Part shown: piece by piece, positions 24,896-32,943 of the stretch
Position numbering within the stretch: position 1 is the stretch's first letter
How the letters are laid out: each line of letters opens with the position of its first letter
Source of the DNA: an uncultured Collinsella sp.
GTDB lineage: Bacteria > Actinomycetota > Coriobacteriia > Coriobacteriales > Coriobacteriaceae
DNA length: 40,380 nucleotides
Direction: 5' to 3'
Assembly: GCA_900551975.1 (NCBI GenBank)
Contig: URYA01000001.1
Coordinates: 1 to 40,380, forward strand
Made by a program: the position numbers and the translations under genes
The notes under the pieces: generated by a model
Databases searched by the model: none
The model's input: only the letters and a program-made list of their open reading frames with translations
What the model was told of the DNA's origin: nothing

Positions 24896-25127
24896 AGCTG
24901 GTCCTTTCGATGCGGGCGCGGAGAATCTGTCGCGCCCAGGTTACGGCACATATCGTGAAGCACATTGTAGTTCAACGGGACGATGCATGCGTTTGAAAGC
25001 GTCTCTTGCCTGTACGGTCCAACCTTTCAAAAAGGAAAGCTGGACGTAAGCCAAATCGATGGCAGCCCATGTGCGGCGCTGCGATGATGAGGCCGTAACA
25101 AGGAGCTGGTCTCAAGGAGGAGCCATG

Positions 25128-25268
25128 ATGTACGGAACAGGGCAAGTGCGTGAGCCGCGGTCGTTGGGAAGGCGCATGGGCGATTCTGTGATCGCTGCCG
25201 TGTGCACGGGATTGATGGCGGTGCTTTGCATTGCGATGCTGTGGACCATGTCGCATGTGGGACAATAG
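25128..25268 (+). CDS. Small single-pass membrane protein (46-47 residues)
   Basis: AAGGAGG (25114-25120) is followed by adjacent ATGs at 25125 and 25128. The product begins MYGTGQVREPRSLGRRMG and continues with one hydrophobic helix (SVIAAVCTGLMAVLCIAMLWTM) near the C terminus. The basic N terminus predicts an N-in orientation. The strong ribosome binding site and the clean hydrophobic segment argue for a real gene. It may share a transcript with rsmJ, which starts 64 bases later. The function is unknown. Confidence 0.6.
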   Translation: MYGTGQVREPRSLGRRMGDSVIAAVCTGLMAVLCIAMLWTMSHVGQ

Positions 25269-25332
25269 CGGACGGTTGGGTGCTGGCATAAACGGCGCCC
25301 CGCGTATTCGTTTTGCTTGTTAAGGAGTGTCC

Positions 25333-26037
25333 ATGGGCGTCGTCGATCCCTTTTCTGTTGCTCGGGCCGCGGGGCTCGAGCTCGTGCGGAAGTCCGAGGG
25401 CCTCACGCTCACCGACGGCACGATGGAGCTGCGCGCCGATTTTGACCGCATGCTTCCGCGGCTCAAGCAGGGCCGTCTGCAGCAAGAGCTGTTGGTAAAG
25501 GCTGCGCGCGCAAAAGGCATCGAGAGCCCATGGGCGATTGATGCCACGGCAGGCTTTGGCGAGGATTCGCTGCTGTTGGCGGCCGCGGGCTTTACCGTCG
25601 ATCTGTATGAGCAGGATTGCGTGATTGCGGCGTTGCTTCAAGACGCCTTGGAGCGCGCGGCGGATGATCCGGCGCTTGCGGTTGCCGTGGCTCGCATGCG
25701 CCTTCATTCGGGCGAGGACAGCATTGCCGGCCTTCGCCATACAGCTGAGCTGATCGGGCAGGGCGAGCTCGCCGCTCCCGACGCGGTGTATCTGGATCCC
25801 ATGTTTCCCGAGCGCACCAAGAGTGCGGCGGTGAAAAAGAAGTTCCAACTCCTGCACCATTTGGAACAGCCGTGTGCCGATGAGGAATCGCTGGTCGAGG
25901 CGGCGCTTGCTGTGCATCCGCGCAAGGTCGTTATCAAGCGGCCGGTGAAGGGCCCGCTGCTTGCCGGAGTTAAGCCGAGCTATCAACTTGCGGGCAAGGC
26001 CGTTCGTTACGATGTTTTGGTGCCGCCGCGCCCGTAG
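25333..26037 (+). CDS. rsmJ: RsmJ-like 16S rRNA (guanine1516-N2)-methyltransferase
   Basis: A 234-residue Rossmann methyltransferase. The SAM motif is WAIDATAGFGEDSLLLAAAG. The family-specific segment is YLDPMFPERTKSAAVKKKFQLLHHLE, which corresponds to LDPMFP...KSALVKK of E. coli RsmJ. VIKRPVKGP follows near the C terminus. RsmJ methylates G1516 in the 16S rRNA. The ATG at 25333 is chosen because AAGGAG lies five bases upstream. RsmJ is best known from Gammaproteobacteria, so an exact substrate match is not assured here. Confidence 0.85.
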   Translation: MGVVDPFSVARAAGLELVRKSEGLTLTDGTMELRADFDRMLPRLKQGRLQQELLVKAARAKGIESPWAIDATAGFGEDSLLLAAAGFTVDLYEQDCVIAALLQDALERAADDPALAVAVARMRLHSGEDSIAGLRHTAELIGQGELAAPDAVYLDPMFPERTKSAAVKKKFQLLHHLEQPCADEESLVEAALAVHPRKVVIKRPVKGPLLAGVKPSYQLAGKAVRYDVLVPPRP

Positions 26038-26085
26038 CTTGCGCGCGATGGTTGGCGCTCCGTCAGTGCCGTGCCGATGCGAGGC

Positions 26086-26382
26086 CTATTTCCAAGGATG
26101 CGACGTCAGGTGCCAGCCGCCGCAGTATTCGCATTTGTAGCAGGCCAAACCACGCCGCCCGCGGTTTTCGCAGTCGGCCATAACGGCCTCGGCCTCGGCG
26201 CGCGTGTCGTAACGGTTTTTGCGTTCGCACGACTTGTAGCGCCAGGCTTCATCGCGCTCGGCGTCCAGGGCGTCGCGGAGCTCATTCTCGCGCGCAAACA
26301 GGTCGCTCATATCGCCGCCCGTGGCAGCGCCTAAAAACTCGCTTTTGGCTTTTGACCAAGCGGCTCGCTTTTTGCTCCCCAT
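26086..26382 (-). CDS. Small Cys/His-rich protein of unknown function
   Basis: The 98 residues begin MGSKKRAAWSKAKSEFLG. The second half carries CERKNRYDTRAEAE, then CENRGRRGLACYKCEYCGGWHLTSH, that is, Cys-x2-Cys with His near the end plus an upstream Cys. This is suggestive of a metal-binding finger. The 26382 ATG is chosen because a GGAG lies upstream, with a TTG at 26403 as an alternative. It is divergent from the GNAT gene. It may bind nucleic acid or protein. No function is assigned. Confidence 0.65.
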   Translation of the reverse strand: MGSKKRAAWSKAKSEFLGAATGGDMSDLFARENELRDALDAERDEAWRYKSCERKNRYDTRAEAEAVMADCENRGRRGLACYKCEYCGGWHLTSHPWK

Positions 26383-26407
26383 CTGCTTCGTGCCCCTCTC
26401 CAAACGC

Positions 26408-26437
26408 TGGTATCATTGCCCAATCAAAGTGATACCA
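26408..26437. promoter_or_regulatory. Inverted repeat in the divergent promoter region
   Basis: TGGTATCA (26408-26415) and TGATACCA (26430-26437) are exact reverse complements separated by 14 bases. They lie between the Cys/His protein and the GNAT gene. The motif includes TATCAT, a plausible -10. A shared operator or a promoter coincidence are both possible. Confidence 0.4.
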
Positions 26438-26456
26438 ATAAACGTGAGGTCGCCGC

Positions 26457-26948
26457 GTGATGATCAGAAAAACCCTCGATACCGACATTCCCGCCGTCAT
26501 GGCTATCTATGACGCGGCCCGCGCCTTTATGCGCGCGCACGGTAATGCTACGCAGTGGCCGGGGGGTAAGCCGTCGGTCGAGCAGCTGGCTGCCGATATC
26601 GCTGCCGGAGGCAGTTATGTGTTCGAAGTCAACGGCCGCGTGGTGGCGACGTTTGCCTTTTTACCGGGTCCGGACGAGTGCTATGACGTAATTGAGGACG
26701 GTCAATGGCATAGCGACACTCCGTACGCCGTGCTGCACCGCGTGGCATCCGACGGCACCGTGCACGGTATCGCGGCTGCGATGTTTGCCTTTGCCAAGGA
26801 GCGCGCCGATCACCTGCGTATCGACACGCATCAGGACAACCTGCCCATGCAGGGTGCGAGCATCAAGGCGGGGTTTGAGCGCGCCGGCGTCGTGTATGTG
26901 TCAGACGGCACGCCGCGTGTTGCGTTTGACTGGCTGCGCGAGGCATAA
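26457..26948 (+). CDS. GNAT-family N-acetyltransferase
   Basis: The 163 residues start at GTG, or 162 at the ATG immediately after. The Gcn5-type fold is shown by MIRKTLDTDIPAVMAIYDAARAFM at the N terminus, a central strand (VFEVNGRVVATFAFL) and LRIDTHQDNLPMQGASIKAGFERAGVVYV, the usual acetyl-CoA-site and final-strand region. It probably acetylates a small molecule or a peptide. GAGG lies upstream. It is followed by a terminator-like hairpin. The substrate cannot be deduced. Confidence 0.88.
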   Translation: MMIRKTLDTDIPAVMAIYDAARAFMRAHGNATQWPGGKPSVEQLAADIAAGGSYVFEVNGRVVATFAFLPGPDECYDVIEDGQWHSDTPYAVLHRVASDGTVHGIAAAMFAFAKERADHLRIDTHQDNLPMQGASIKAGFERAGVVYVSDGTPRVAFDWLREA

Positions 26949-26975
26949 GAGCGGAGACGCGTATCAACAATTCGC

Positions 26976-27015
26976 GCGAACGAAAATGGCCCTGGGCGGG
27001 GTCATTTTCGTTCGC
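26976..27015 (+). terminator. Hairpin after the GNAT gene
   Basis: GCGAACGAAAATG (26976-26988) pairs perfectly with 27003-27015. A short TGTGCTGTTTTG run follows. It may terminate the GNAT transcript before the GTPase gene. Confidence 0.55.
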
Positions 27016-27113
27016 TGTGCTGTTTTGAAAGCCGGCTTTCGCAAGGCGCGAACCTACGAAAATCGCCGCGCGGCAACGCGGGGCGATGAGCTCGGTCGGG
27101 GGATAGGGCCCGC

Positions 27114-27142
27114 TTCGCCCGCCGGCCCGTAAATTGTATCAT
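27114..27142 (+). promoter_or_regulatory. Candidate promoter of the TetM-like GTPase gene
   Basis: TTCGCC (27114-27119) and TATCAT (27137-27142) are 17 bases apart. They leave a leader of about 55 bases that contains a four-codon ATG...TAA frame at 27178. Whether it acts like a leader peptide is unknown. Confidence 0.35.
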
Positions 27143-27202
27143 CCAGTGTGGAACGAGGGTGCCCGTTGCCGCGTGCGATGGGCTTGCAATAAGAGGAGAG
27201 CC

Positions 27203-29185
27203 ATGTCGAAGCAAGCGGTCGTTGGAATCTTGGCGCATGTCGATGCCGGCAAGACCACGCTGGCCGAGGCCATGCTGTTTAACGCGGGCCGCATTCGCAA
27301 GCGCGGCCGCGTTGACGATGGCGACTCGCATCTGGATACGAACGAGATTGAGCGTGAGCGCGGTATCACGATCTTCTCGTCGCAGGCTGTGCTCGACCAT
27401 GGTGACACCCACGTTATGCTCGTGGACGCTCCCGGCCATGTCGATTTTTCTGCCGAGGCGGAGCGCACGCTGCGTGCCCTGGACTACGCGATTCTGGTGG
27501 TAGGCGCCAACGATGGCGTACAGGGGCACACCGAAACCCTGTGGCGCCTGCTTGCGCGCTATGACATCCCGACGTTCATCTTCATCAACAAGATCGATTT
27601 GGAGAATCCCGGCCGCGATGTTTTGCTGGCACAGCTCGGGCAGCGTCTTTCCGAGGGCTGCCTGGATGCCAACGAACTGCTGGCGGGCGGCACCGTTCAG
27701 GAGGATGCTGCTGCGTTAGACGAGGCGGCGCTCGAGGAGTTTCTTGAGGCGGGTGAGCTTTCCTCCGCGACGCTGTCGCGCATGGTTGCTGAGCGCAAGC
27801 CCTGCTTTGCCGGGTCGGCGCTCAAGGACCAAGGTGTGGACGAGCTGTTGGATGGTATATGCGCGCTGATGCGCGAACAGGCGTGGCTCCCGGAGTTTGC
27901 CGCGCGCGTCTATCGTGTCAGCCAAGGTGTTCGCGGCGAGCGCTTGGCATGGGTTAAGGTGACCGGCGGCACGCTGCATGCCAAGCAGATGATTGCCGGA
28001 CGTTCCGGTGCCGAGGCATGGGAGCAGAAGGTCGATCAGGTACGCATCTATAACGGCGAGAAGTATGAGCTTGCCCAAGAAGTTGCTGCTGGCGGTATTT
28101 GCGCCGTGACGGGTCTTGCGCACGTTCGCCCGGGGGACGCCCTGGGCGCGGAGCCCGCGGGCGATGCGCCTGTCATTGCGCCGGTCCTCACCTATACGGT
28201 GCTTCCGGGCGAACACGATGTCCACGCGGTGTTCAAAGCGCTGACTGAGCTGGCGGACGAAGATCCCATGCTCGGCGTAAGCTGGAATACTCATCTGGAA
28301 CAGATTCACCTGCAGTTGATGGGCGCCGTGCAACTCGAGGTCGTGCAGCGCGTGCTGGCCGATCGTTTTGGCCTTGCGGTCGAGTTTGAGCCCGGCGGCA
28401 TTCTCTATAAGGAGACTATTTCGCAGCCGGTCGAGGGCGTGGGCCACTTTGAGCCACTGCGCCACTATGCCGAGGTGCATCTGCGCCTGGAGCCGTTGCC
28501 AGCGGGTTCGGGCGTGCAGTTTGGCACCGTGACCTCGACCGACGAGCTCGATCTTAACTGGCAGCGTTTGGCACTCACCAACGCCATGGAGCGCGACCAC
28601 TTGGGCGTGCTGACCGGCTCGCCCATCACCGATGTGTGCATTACGCTCACGGGCGGCCGCGCGCATGCCAAACACACCGAGGGCGGCGATTTTCGCCAGG
28701 CCACGTACCGCGCGATTCGCCAGGGGCTCATGCAGGCGCGTGAGGCCGGCGCGGCGGTGCTGCTGGAGCCGTGGTACCACTTTGAGCTTGAGGTGCCGGG
28801 GGAGTGCGTGGGCCGGGCGCTCTCGGATGCCACGCGCATGGGTGCCGAGTACGAGCCACCGACGATGGCGGGCGACCGGGCAAAGCTTGTGGGTCGCGTA
28901 CCGGCATCCGAGGTGCAGGATTATGCGCTGGAGGTGGCTGCCTACACGAGTGGTCGTGGGCATCTGTATCTAGAGTTCGCCGGCGATGCCGAGCGCGTCA
29001 TCGAGGCAGCCGCCTATGAGCCCGAGGCCGATCTGCCCAACACGCCCGACTCGGCCTTTTGCTTTCACGGCGCCGGCTACACGGTCAAATGGTACGACGT
29101 GCCCGCCGCGGCGCACGTAAAGATCGACCCCTCCACCTTCCGCCCCTGGCGAGCAGCAGACGCCGAGTTTTTCGGCCACATGTGA
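27203..29185 (+). CDS. TetM-like ribosome-protection-type translational GTPase
   Basis: A 660-residue EF-G-like protein. The G1 motif is GILAHVDAGKTTLAEAML, followed by RVDDGDSHLDTNEIERERGITI, G3 VDAPGHVDFS and G4 FINKIDLE. The layout and length follow the TetM/OtrA family rather than EF-G (about 690) or RF3. Family members release tetracycline from the ribosome, but chromosomal copies of this kind may have another substrate or be silent. The ATG at 27203 follows AGGAG. The upstream in-frame extension has no family similarity. Its TGA lies inside hairpin E. Resistance is not proven by the sequence. Confidence 0.82.
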   Translation: MSKQAVVGILAHVDAGKTTLAEAMLFNAGRIRKRGRVDDGDSHLDTNEIERERGITIFSSQAVLDHGDTHVMLVDAPGHVDFSAEAERTLRALDYAILVVGANDGVQGHTETLWRLLARYDIPTFIFINKIDLENPGRDVLLAQLGQRLSEGCLDANELLAGGTVQEDAAALDEAALEEFLEAGELSSATLSRMVAERKPCFAGSALKDQGVDELLDGICALMREQAWLPEFAARVYRVSQGVRGERLAWVKVTGGTLHAKQMIAGRSGAEAWEQKVDQVRIYNGEKYELAQEVAAGGICAVTGLAHVRPGDALGAEPAGDAPVIAPVLTYTVLPGEHDVHAVFKALTELADEDPMLGVSWNTHLEQIHLQLMGAVQLEVVQRVLADRFGLAVEFEPGGILYKETISQPVEGVGHFEPLRHYAEVHLRLEPLPAGSGVQFGTVTSTDELDLNWQRLALTNAMERDHLGVLTGSPITDVCITLTGGRAHAKHTEGGDFRQATYRAIRQGLMQAREAGAAVLLEPWYHFELEVPGECVGRALSDATRMGAEYEPPTMAGDRAKLVGRVPASEVQDYALEVAAYTSGRGHLYLEFAGDAERVIEAAAYEPEADLPNTPDSAFCFHGAGYTVKWYDVPAAAHVKIDPSTFRPWRAADAEFFGHM

Positions 29186-29211
29186 CAAAGGGACAGTTCC
29201 TTTGTCACATG
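29179..29211. repeat. GGGAC-family hairpin E overlapping a stop codon
   Basis: CATGTGACAAAGG (29179-29191) pairs perfectly with 29199-29211 around the 7-base loop GACAGTT. Its left arm contains the last codons and stop of the GTPase gene. No T-tract follows. Confidence 0.8.
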
Positions 29212-29216
29212 CTATT

Positions 29217-29250
29217 GGTATAACTCGGTATAAGTTGGTATAACTATTAC
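29217..29250 (+). promoter_or_regulatory. Three GGTATAA repeats phased at 10 bases upstream of ATPase 1
   Basis: GGTATAA occurs at 29217, 29227 and 29237, exactly one helical turn apart. The third copy extends to GGTATAACTATTACC, an imperfect palindrome. The block lies 30-60 bases before the ATPase start, where a promoter or autoregulatory site is expected. Confidence 0.6.
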
Positions 29251-29278
29251 CAGGGTTTGCCAATCCGAGGAGGCCGAC

Positions 29279-30397
29279 ATGAATCCAAATCCCTTTAAGC
29301 CCACGGCTGGCAAGCGGCCTCCGATACTCATCGGTCGCGAGTCGGTCATCGAAGATTTCGAGGAAGGGCTCGCTAACGGCGCCGGAGCGCCGGGCAGGTT
29401 CATGCTCATTACGGGGAACCGCGGCTGCGGCAAGACAGTTCTCCTGCGGGAGCTGCAACGTCTAGCCAGCGAGCGTGGATGGGCCGTTATCTCCGATTCC
29501 GCTTCGCTTGGCTTATGCGACCGCCTGGCCGATGCGCTTCGCTCGAATAAACCCGTTGTGACGTCAATGGAGTTCGGTCCGTCGTTTGGCCGGATGTCGG
29601 TCGAGGCGGCGCGAGCAAAGGGTGAAACGTTACGAGGGCTGGTCAACGAGCGCCTCAAGAAGCTCGGTCCAGGCAAGGGCATACTGTTTGCGATTGACGA
29701 GGCGCAATCGGCGTCTATCGAGGAACTGGCGGCTCTCGCCGTTCTCTATCAGCAAGTGCTCGGAGATCAGGATGCTACGGGATTGCCCGATAGCGACCAG
29801 CGCGGTCTTGCGCTGGTGTTCGCTGGATTGCCCAGTATGGTTGATGACTTGCTCGAAGAGCCGAGCGTGACGTTTTTGCGGCGTGCCCAGCAGCGTACGC
29901 TGGGGGCGATATCTTTGCCCAAGGTGCGCGATTCGTATATCCAGACGGTCAAAGACGCTGGTCTTTACGTTGACGCGGAGACGGCGGACCTTGCGGCACG
30001 CAAGAGCATGGGGCATCCCTATATGGTTCAGCTGGTGGGATATTACATGTGGCGGGCTGCTGTCCGGCATGGCTCTCAGGTCATTGAAGTGTGCGATGTC
30101 GAGGCTGGCTACGCCGATGCCGTCTCCGAGTTCTACGAAGCGGTTGACGCGCCTCTGTATTACGGGCTGCGCAGTCCACAGCGCCTCTTTATCGAGGCCA
30201 TGGCTGCTGACGAGGGCAAGCCGACGCGCATGGCGGATATCATTGAGCGCTGCGATCGCACTCAGAGCTGGGCGAGTAAATATCGTGCAAGCCTGATTCG
30301 CGAGCGTGTCATCGAGGCTGCCGGATACGGCCTCGTCCGGTTTACCGTGCCCATGCTGGGCGCGTACATTAGCGATCGCATTTTATGGCACGAGTAG
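29279..30397 (+). CDS. AAA-type ATPase with C-terminal winged-helix-like region, copy 1
   Basis: The 372 residues begin NPNPFKPTAGKRPPILIGRES. Walker A is GNRGCGKT at residues 46-53 and Walker B is ILFAIDEAQ with Asp140 and Glu141. A sensor-like stretch VFAGLPSMV and FLRRAQQ follow. The last 90 residues (RLFIEAMAADEGKPTRMADIIERCDRTQSWASKY) look like a winged helix. This is the layout of archaeal-ATPase/AAA_16-like STAND relatives, often regulators or mobile-element partners. GAGGAGG precedes the ATG. It shares family-specific motifs with the gene at 32944-34044 and lies just before the UvrA-like gene. The function is unknown. Confidence 0.8.
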   Translation: MNPNPFKPTAGKRPPILIGRESVIEDFEEGLANGAGAPGRFMLITGNRGCGKTVLLRELQRLASERGWAVISDSASLGLCDRLADALRSNKPVVTSMEFGPSFGRMSVEAARAKGETLRGLVNERLKKLGPGKGILFAIDEAQSASIEELAALAVLYQQVLGDQDATGLPDSDQRGLALVFAGLPSMVDDLLEEPSVTFLRRAQQRTLGAISLPKVRDSYIQTVKDAGLYVDAETADLAARKSMGHPYMVQLVGYYMWRAAVRHGSQVIEVCDVEAGYADAVSEFYEAVDAPLYYGLRSPQRLFIEAMAADEGKPTRMADIIERCDRTQSWASKYRASLIRERVIEAAGYGLVRFTVPMLGAYISDRILWHE

Positions 30398-30407
30398 GGT
30401 GATAAAG

Positions 30408-32903
30408 GTGACAGAACAGAAGATGAGCCCGCAGGCTATCGAAGTGCGTGGAGCGCGTGTACACAACCTCAAGGACATTGATATCGATATTCCGCTGGGA
30501 AAGCTCGTGGGTATTGCCGGCGTGTCGGGTTCGGGCAAGAGCTCGCTGGCGCTGGGGGTTCTTTATGCCGAGGGCTCGCGCCGCTATCTGGAGGCGCTCA
30601 GCACCTATACCCGCCGTCGTCTGACGCAGGCCGAACATGCCCAGGTGGATGAGGTCTTGCACGTGCCGGCGGCGCTCGCGCTGCACCAGCGTCCGAGCGT
30701 GCCGGGCGTGCGCTCGACCTTTGGTACCATGACCGAGCTCAACAACAGCCTGCGTCTGCTCTTTAGCCGTTGCGCCCATCACGTGTGCCCGCATTGCGGG
30801 GCGCGTGTGGAACCGAGCCTTAACGTAGCTGCGGGCCTGTCGCTCACGTGTCCGACATGCGGCCGCGAGTTCTACGCGCCGAGTGCCGAGGATTTGGCTT
30901 TCAATAGCGGCGGCGCATGCCCCACCTGTGGCGGCACCGGTGTCATGCGCGAGGTGGACGAGGCGAGCCTGGTGCCCGACGAGTCAAAGACCATCAACGA
31001 GGGCGCAGTCCTTCCCTGGGGCACGCTCATGTGGGACCTGATGAAGCAGGTGGCCGGCGAGATGGGCGTGCGTACCGACGTGCCGTTTAACCAGCTCACG
31101 CCTCAAGAGCGCGACATCGTGTTTCATGGTCCAGCGGTTAAGAAGCACATTCTCTACGTTCCCAAAAACGGTGAGGGCGCCACGCCGCTCGACTTCACCT
31201 ATTACAACGCCGTCTATACCGTCGAGAATGCGCTCGCCAAGGTCAAGGACGATAAGGGCTTAAAACGCGTTGCGCGCTTTTTGCGCGAGGGAGCATGCCG
31301 CGATTGCGGCGGCACGCGTCTCTCCGAGGCTGCGCGCCAGCCCCAAGTGCGCGGTATCAATCTGACACAGGCGGCGGCCATGACGCTGGGCGAGGCGATT
31401 GAGTGGGTGCGCGGGGTGCCTACGTCCTTGCCGGCCGAGATGCAGCCCATGGCAGCGGATATCTGCGATTCATTTTTGAGCACGGCTCGTCGCCTGGTCG
31501 ACCTGGGTCTCGATTACCTTTCACTCGACCGCGCCGGTGCCACGCTTTCCACGGGTGAGCGCCAGCGTGTGCAGCTCGCCCGCGTGGTGCGCAACCGGTC
31601 GACGGGCGTGCTTTATGTGCTGGACGAGCCTTCGATTGGCTTGCATCCTGCCAATGTCGACGGCTTGGTGGGCGTGATGCGCGATCTGGTTGATGACGGC
31701 AACACCGTGGTTGTTGTCGACCACGATACGCGCGTACTGGCGGAAGCCGACTATCTGGTCGAGATGGGCCCCGTTGCCGGAGCAGGCGGCGGTAACGTGA
31801 TCGCTGCAGGCACGGTAGACGAGGTCGAGCAAGCGCGGGACAGCCGCATCGCTTCGTTTTTGCGTGCCGAGCCCAAGCGCTTGCGTTCACAGGTGGCTGA
31901 CGACGAAATGTTCGACCAGGGCCACATCCGCATGGCGACCGATACCATCCATACCGTCAAACCGCTCGAAGTCGATATCCCGCGCGGCCGCTTGGTCGCG
32001 GTGACGGGTGTTTCGGGTTCGGGTAAGACGACGTTGGTGCTCGAGACGCTCATCCCGGCGCTTAAGGCGCAGGCAGCTGGCGAGCGTCTGCCGGGGCACG
32101 TGCGTTGGGTCGATGCCGAGGGCATTGCCCGCGCCAACCTGATTGACGCTACGCCCATTGGCGCCAATGTTCGCTCGACGGTGGCAACTTATGCCGACAT
32201 CCATGACGAGCTGCGCCGCGCCTTTGCCCGTACGCCCGAGGCTAAGGCAGCTGGCTACAAGGCGGGCGCCTTTAGCTACAACACCGGCGCCTTGCGCTGC
32301 CCTACGTGCGACGGCACGGGCTCGATATCGCTCGACGTGCAGTTTTTGCCCGACGTCGAGATCGTCTGCCCGGCATGTCGCGGTTCGCGTTATGCGGACG
32401 CGGCTTCGCATATCCATCGTGAGGGCAAGGACGGGAGTCTGCTTACGTTGCCGCAGCTCATGGACATGAGTGTGGACGAGGCCCTCGACGCCACGGTGGG
32501 ACTCAAGAAGGTTCAGACGCGCTTGCAGACCTTGCACGACCTGGGCTTGGGCTATCTCACGCTCGGCGAGCCCACACCGGCGCTCTCGGGCGGCGAGGCT
32601 CAGCGCCTTAAGCTCGCGAGCGAGATGGGCCGCGTGCAGGACGATGCCGTATTCGTATTCGACGAGCCCACGATCGGCCTACATCCGCTCGATGTTCAGG
32701 TGTTGCTGAGTGTGTTCGACGGCCTTGTTGCCAAAGGCGCCACGGTTATCGTGATCGAGCACGATCTCGACCTTATCCGTAACGCCGATTACGTGATCGA
32801 CATGGGCCCGGGCGGTGGCGACGCCGGCGGGCAAATCGTCTGCGCCGGCACGCCGGGCGACATCGCAGCCTGCTCCAAGAGCATTACCGGCCGCTATCTA
32901 TAG
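30408..32903 (+). CDS. UvrA-like ATPase lacking the UvrB-binding domain (UvrA2 type)
   Basis: The product has about 831 residues, against 940 for UvrA. IEVRGARVHNLKDIDIDIPLGK, then GVSGSGKSSLALGVLYAEGSRRYLEALS, begins the first ATPase half. The second half repeats it with GVSGSGKTTLVLETL, ending in a signature and Walker B (LSGGEAQRLKLASE, FVFDEPTIGLHP). Zinc pairs CPHC/CPTC, CPTC, CRDC and CPTC/CPAC are present. The segment between the first CPHC and FNSGGACPTC is only about 45 residues. The UvrB-binding domain normally sits there, so it is absent. UvrA2 proteins are tied to DNA damage tolerance or drug resistance. The GTG at 30408 follows AGGG; the ATG at 30423 is an alternative. Confidence 0.88.
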   Translation: MTEQKMSPQAIEVRGARVHNLKDIDIDIPLGKLVGIAGVSGSGKSSLALGVLYAEGSRRYLEALSTYTRRRLTQAEHAQVDEVLHVPAALALHQRPSVPGVRSTFGTMTELNNSLRLLFSRCAHHVCPHCGARVEPSLNVAAGLSLTCPTCGREFYAPSAEDLAFNSGGACPTCGGTGVMREVDEASLVPDESKTINEGAVLPWGTLMWDLMKQVAGEMGVRTDVPFNQLTPQERDIVFHGPAVKKHILYVPKNGEGATPLDFTYYNAVYTVENALAKVKDDKGLKRVARFLREGACRDCGGTRLSEAARQPQVRGINLTQAAAMTLGEAIEWVRGVPTSLPAEMQPMAADICDSFLSTARRLVDLGLDYLSLDRAGATLSTGERQRVQLARVVRNRSTGVLYVLDEPSIGLHPANVDGLVGVMRDLVDDGNTVVVVDHDTRVLAEADYLVEMGPVAGAGGGNVIAAGTVDEVEQARDSRIASFLRAEPKRLRSQVADDEMFDQGHIRMATDTIHTVKPLEVDIPRGRLVAVTGVSGSGKTTLVLETLIPALKAQAAGERLPGHVRWVDAEGIARANLIDATPIGANVRSTVATYADIHDELRRAFARTPEAKAAGYKAGAFSYNTGALRCPTCDGTGSISLDVQFLPDVEIVCPACRGSRYADAASHIHREGKDGSLLTLPQLMDMSVDEALDATVGLKKVQTRLQTLHDLGLGYLTLGEPTPALSGGEAQRLKLASEMGRVQDDAVFVFDEPTIGLHPLDVQVLLSVFDGLVAKGATVIVIEHDLDLIRNADYVIDMGPGGGDAGGQIVCAGTPGDIAACSKSITGRYL

Positions 32904-32905
32904 CC

Positions 32906-32942
32906 AATGTGACAAAGGGACAGCCCCTTTGCCTCATTGATG
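32906..32942. repeat. GGGAC-family hairpin F
   Basis: A 13-base stem (32906-32918 with 32926-32938, two mismatches) encloses GACAGCC. Its right part, 32914-32942, is identical for 29 bases to 34138-34166. It lies right after the UvrA2 stop and next to the convergent ATPase stop at 32944. Confidence 0.8.
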
Positions 32943-32943
32943 T

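Noticed and set aside
27060..27090. tRNA-like fold in the GC-rich leader of the TetM-like gene
   Set aside because: Only a single hairpin is present; there is no cloverleaf, T-loop or CCA end.
27716..28963. 415-residue minus-strand frame opposite the TetM-like gene
   Set aside because: It is a reverse-strand shadow of high-GC codons and lacks a start context.
29217..29243. CRISPR-like repeat array or plasmid iterons
   Set aside because: The repeats are only seven bases with three-base gaps; no spacers, cas or rep genes are near.
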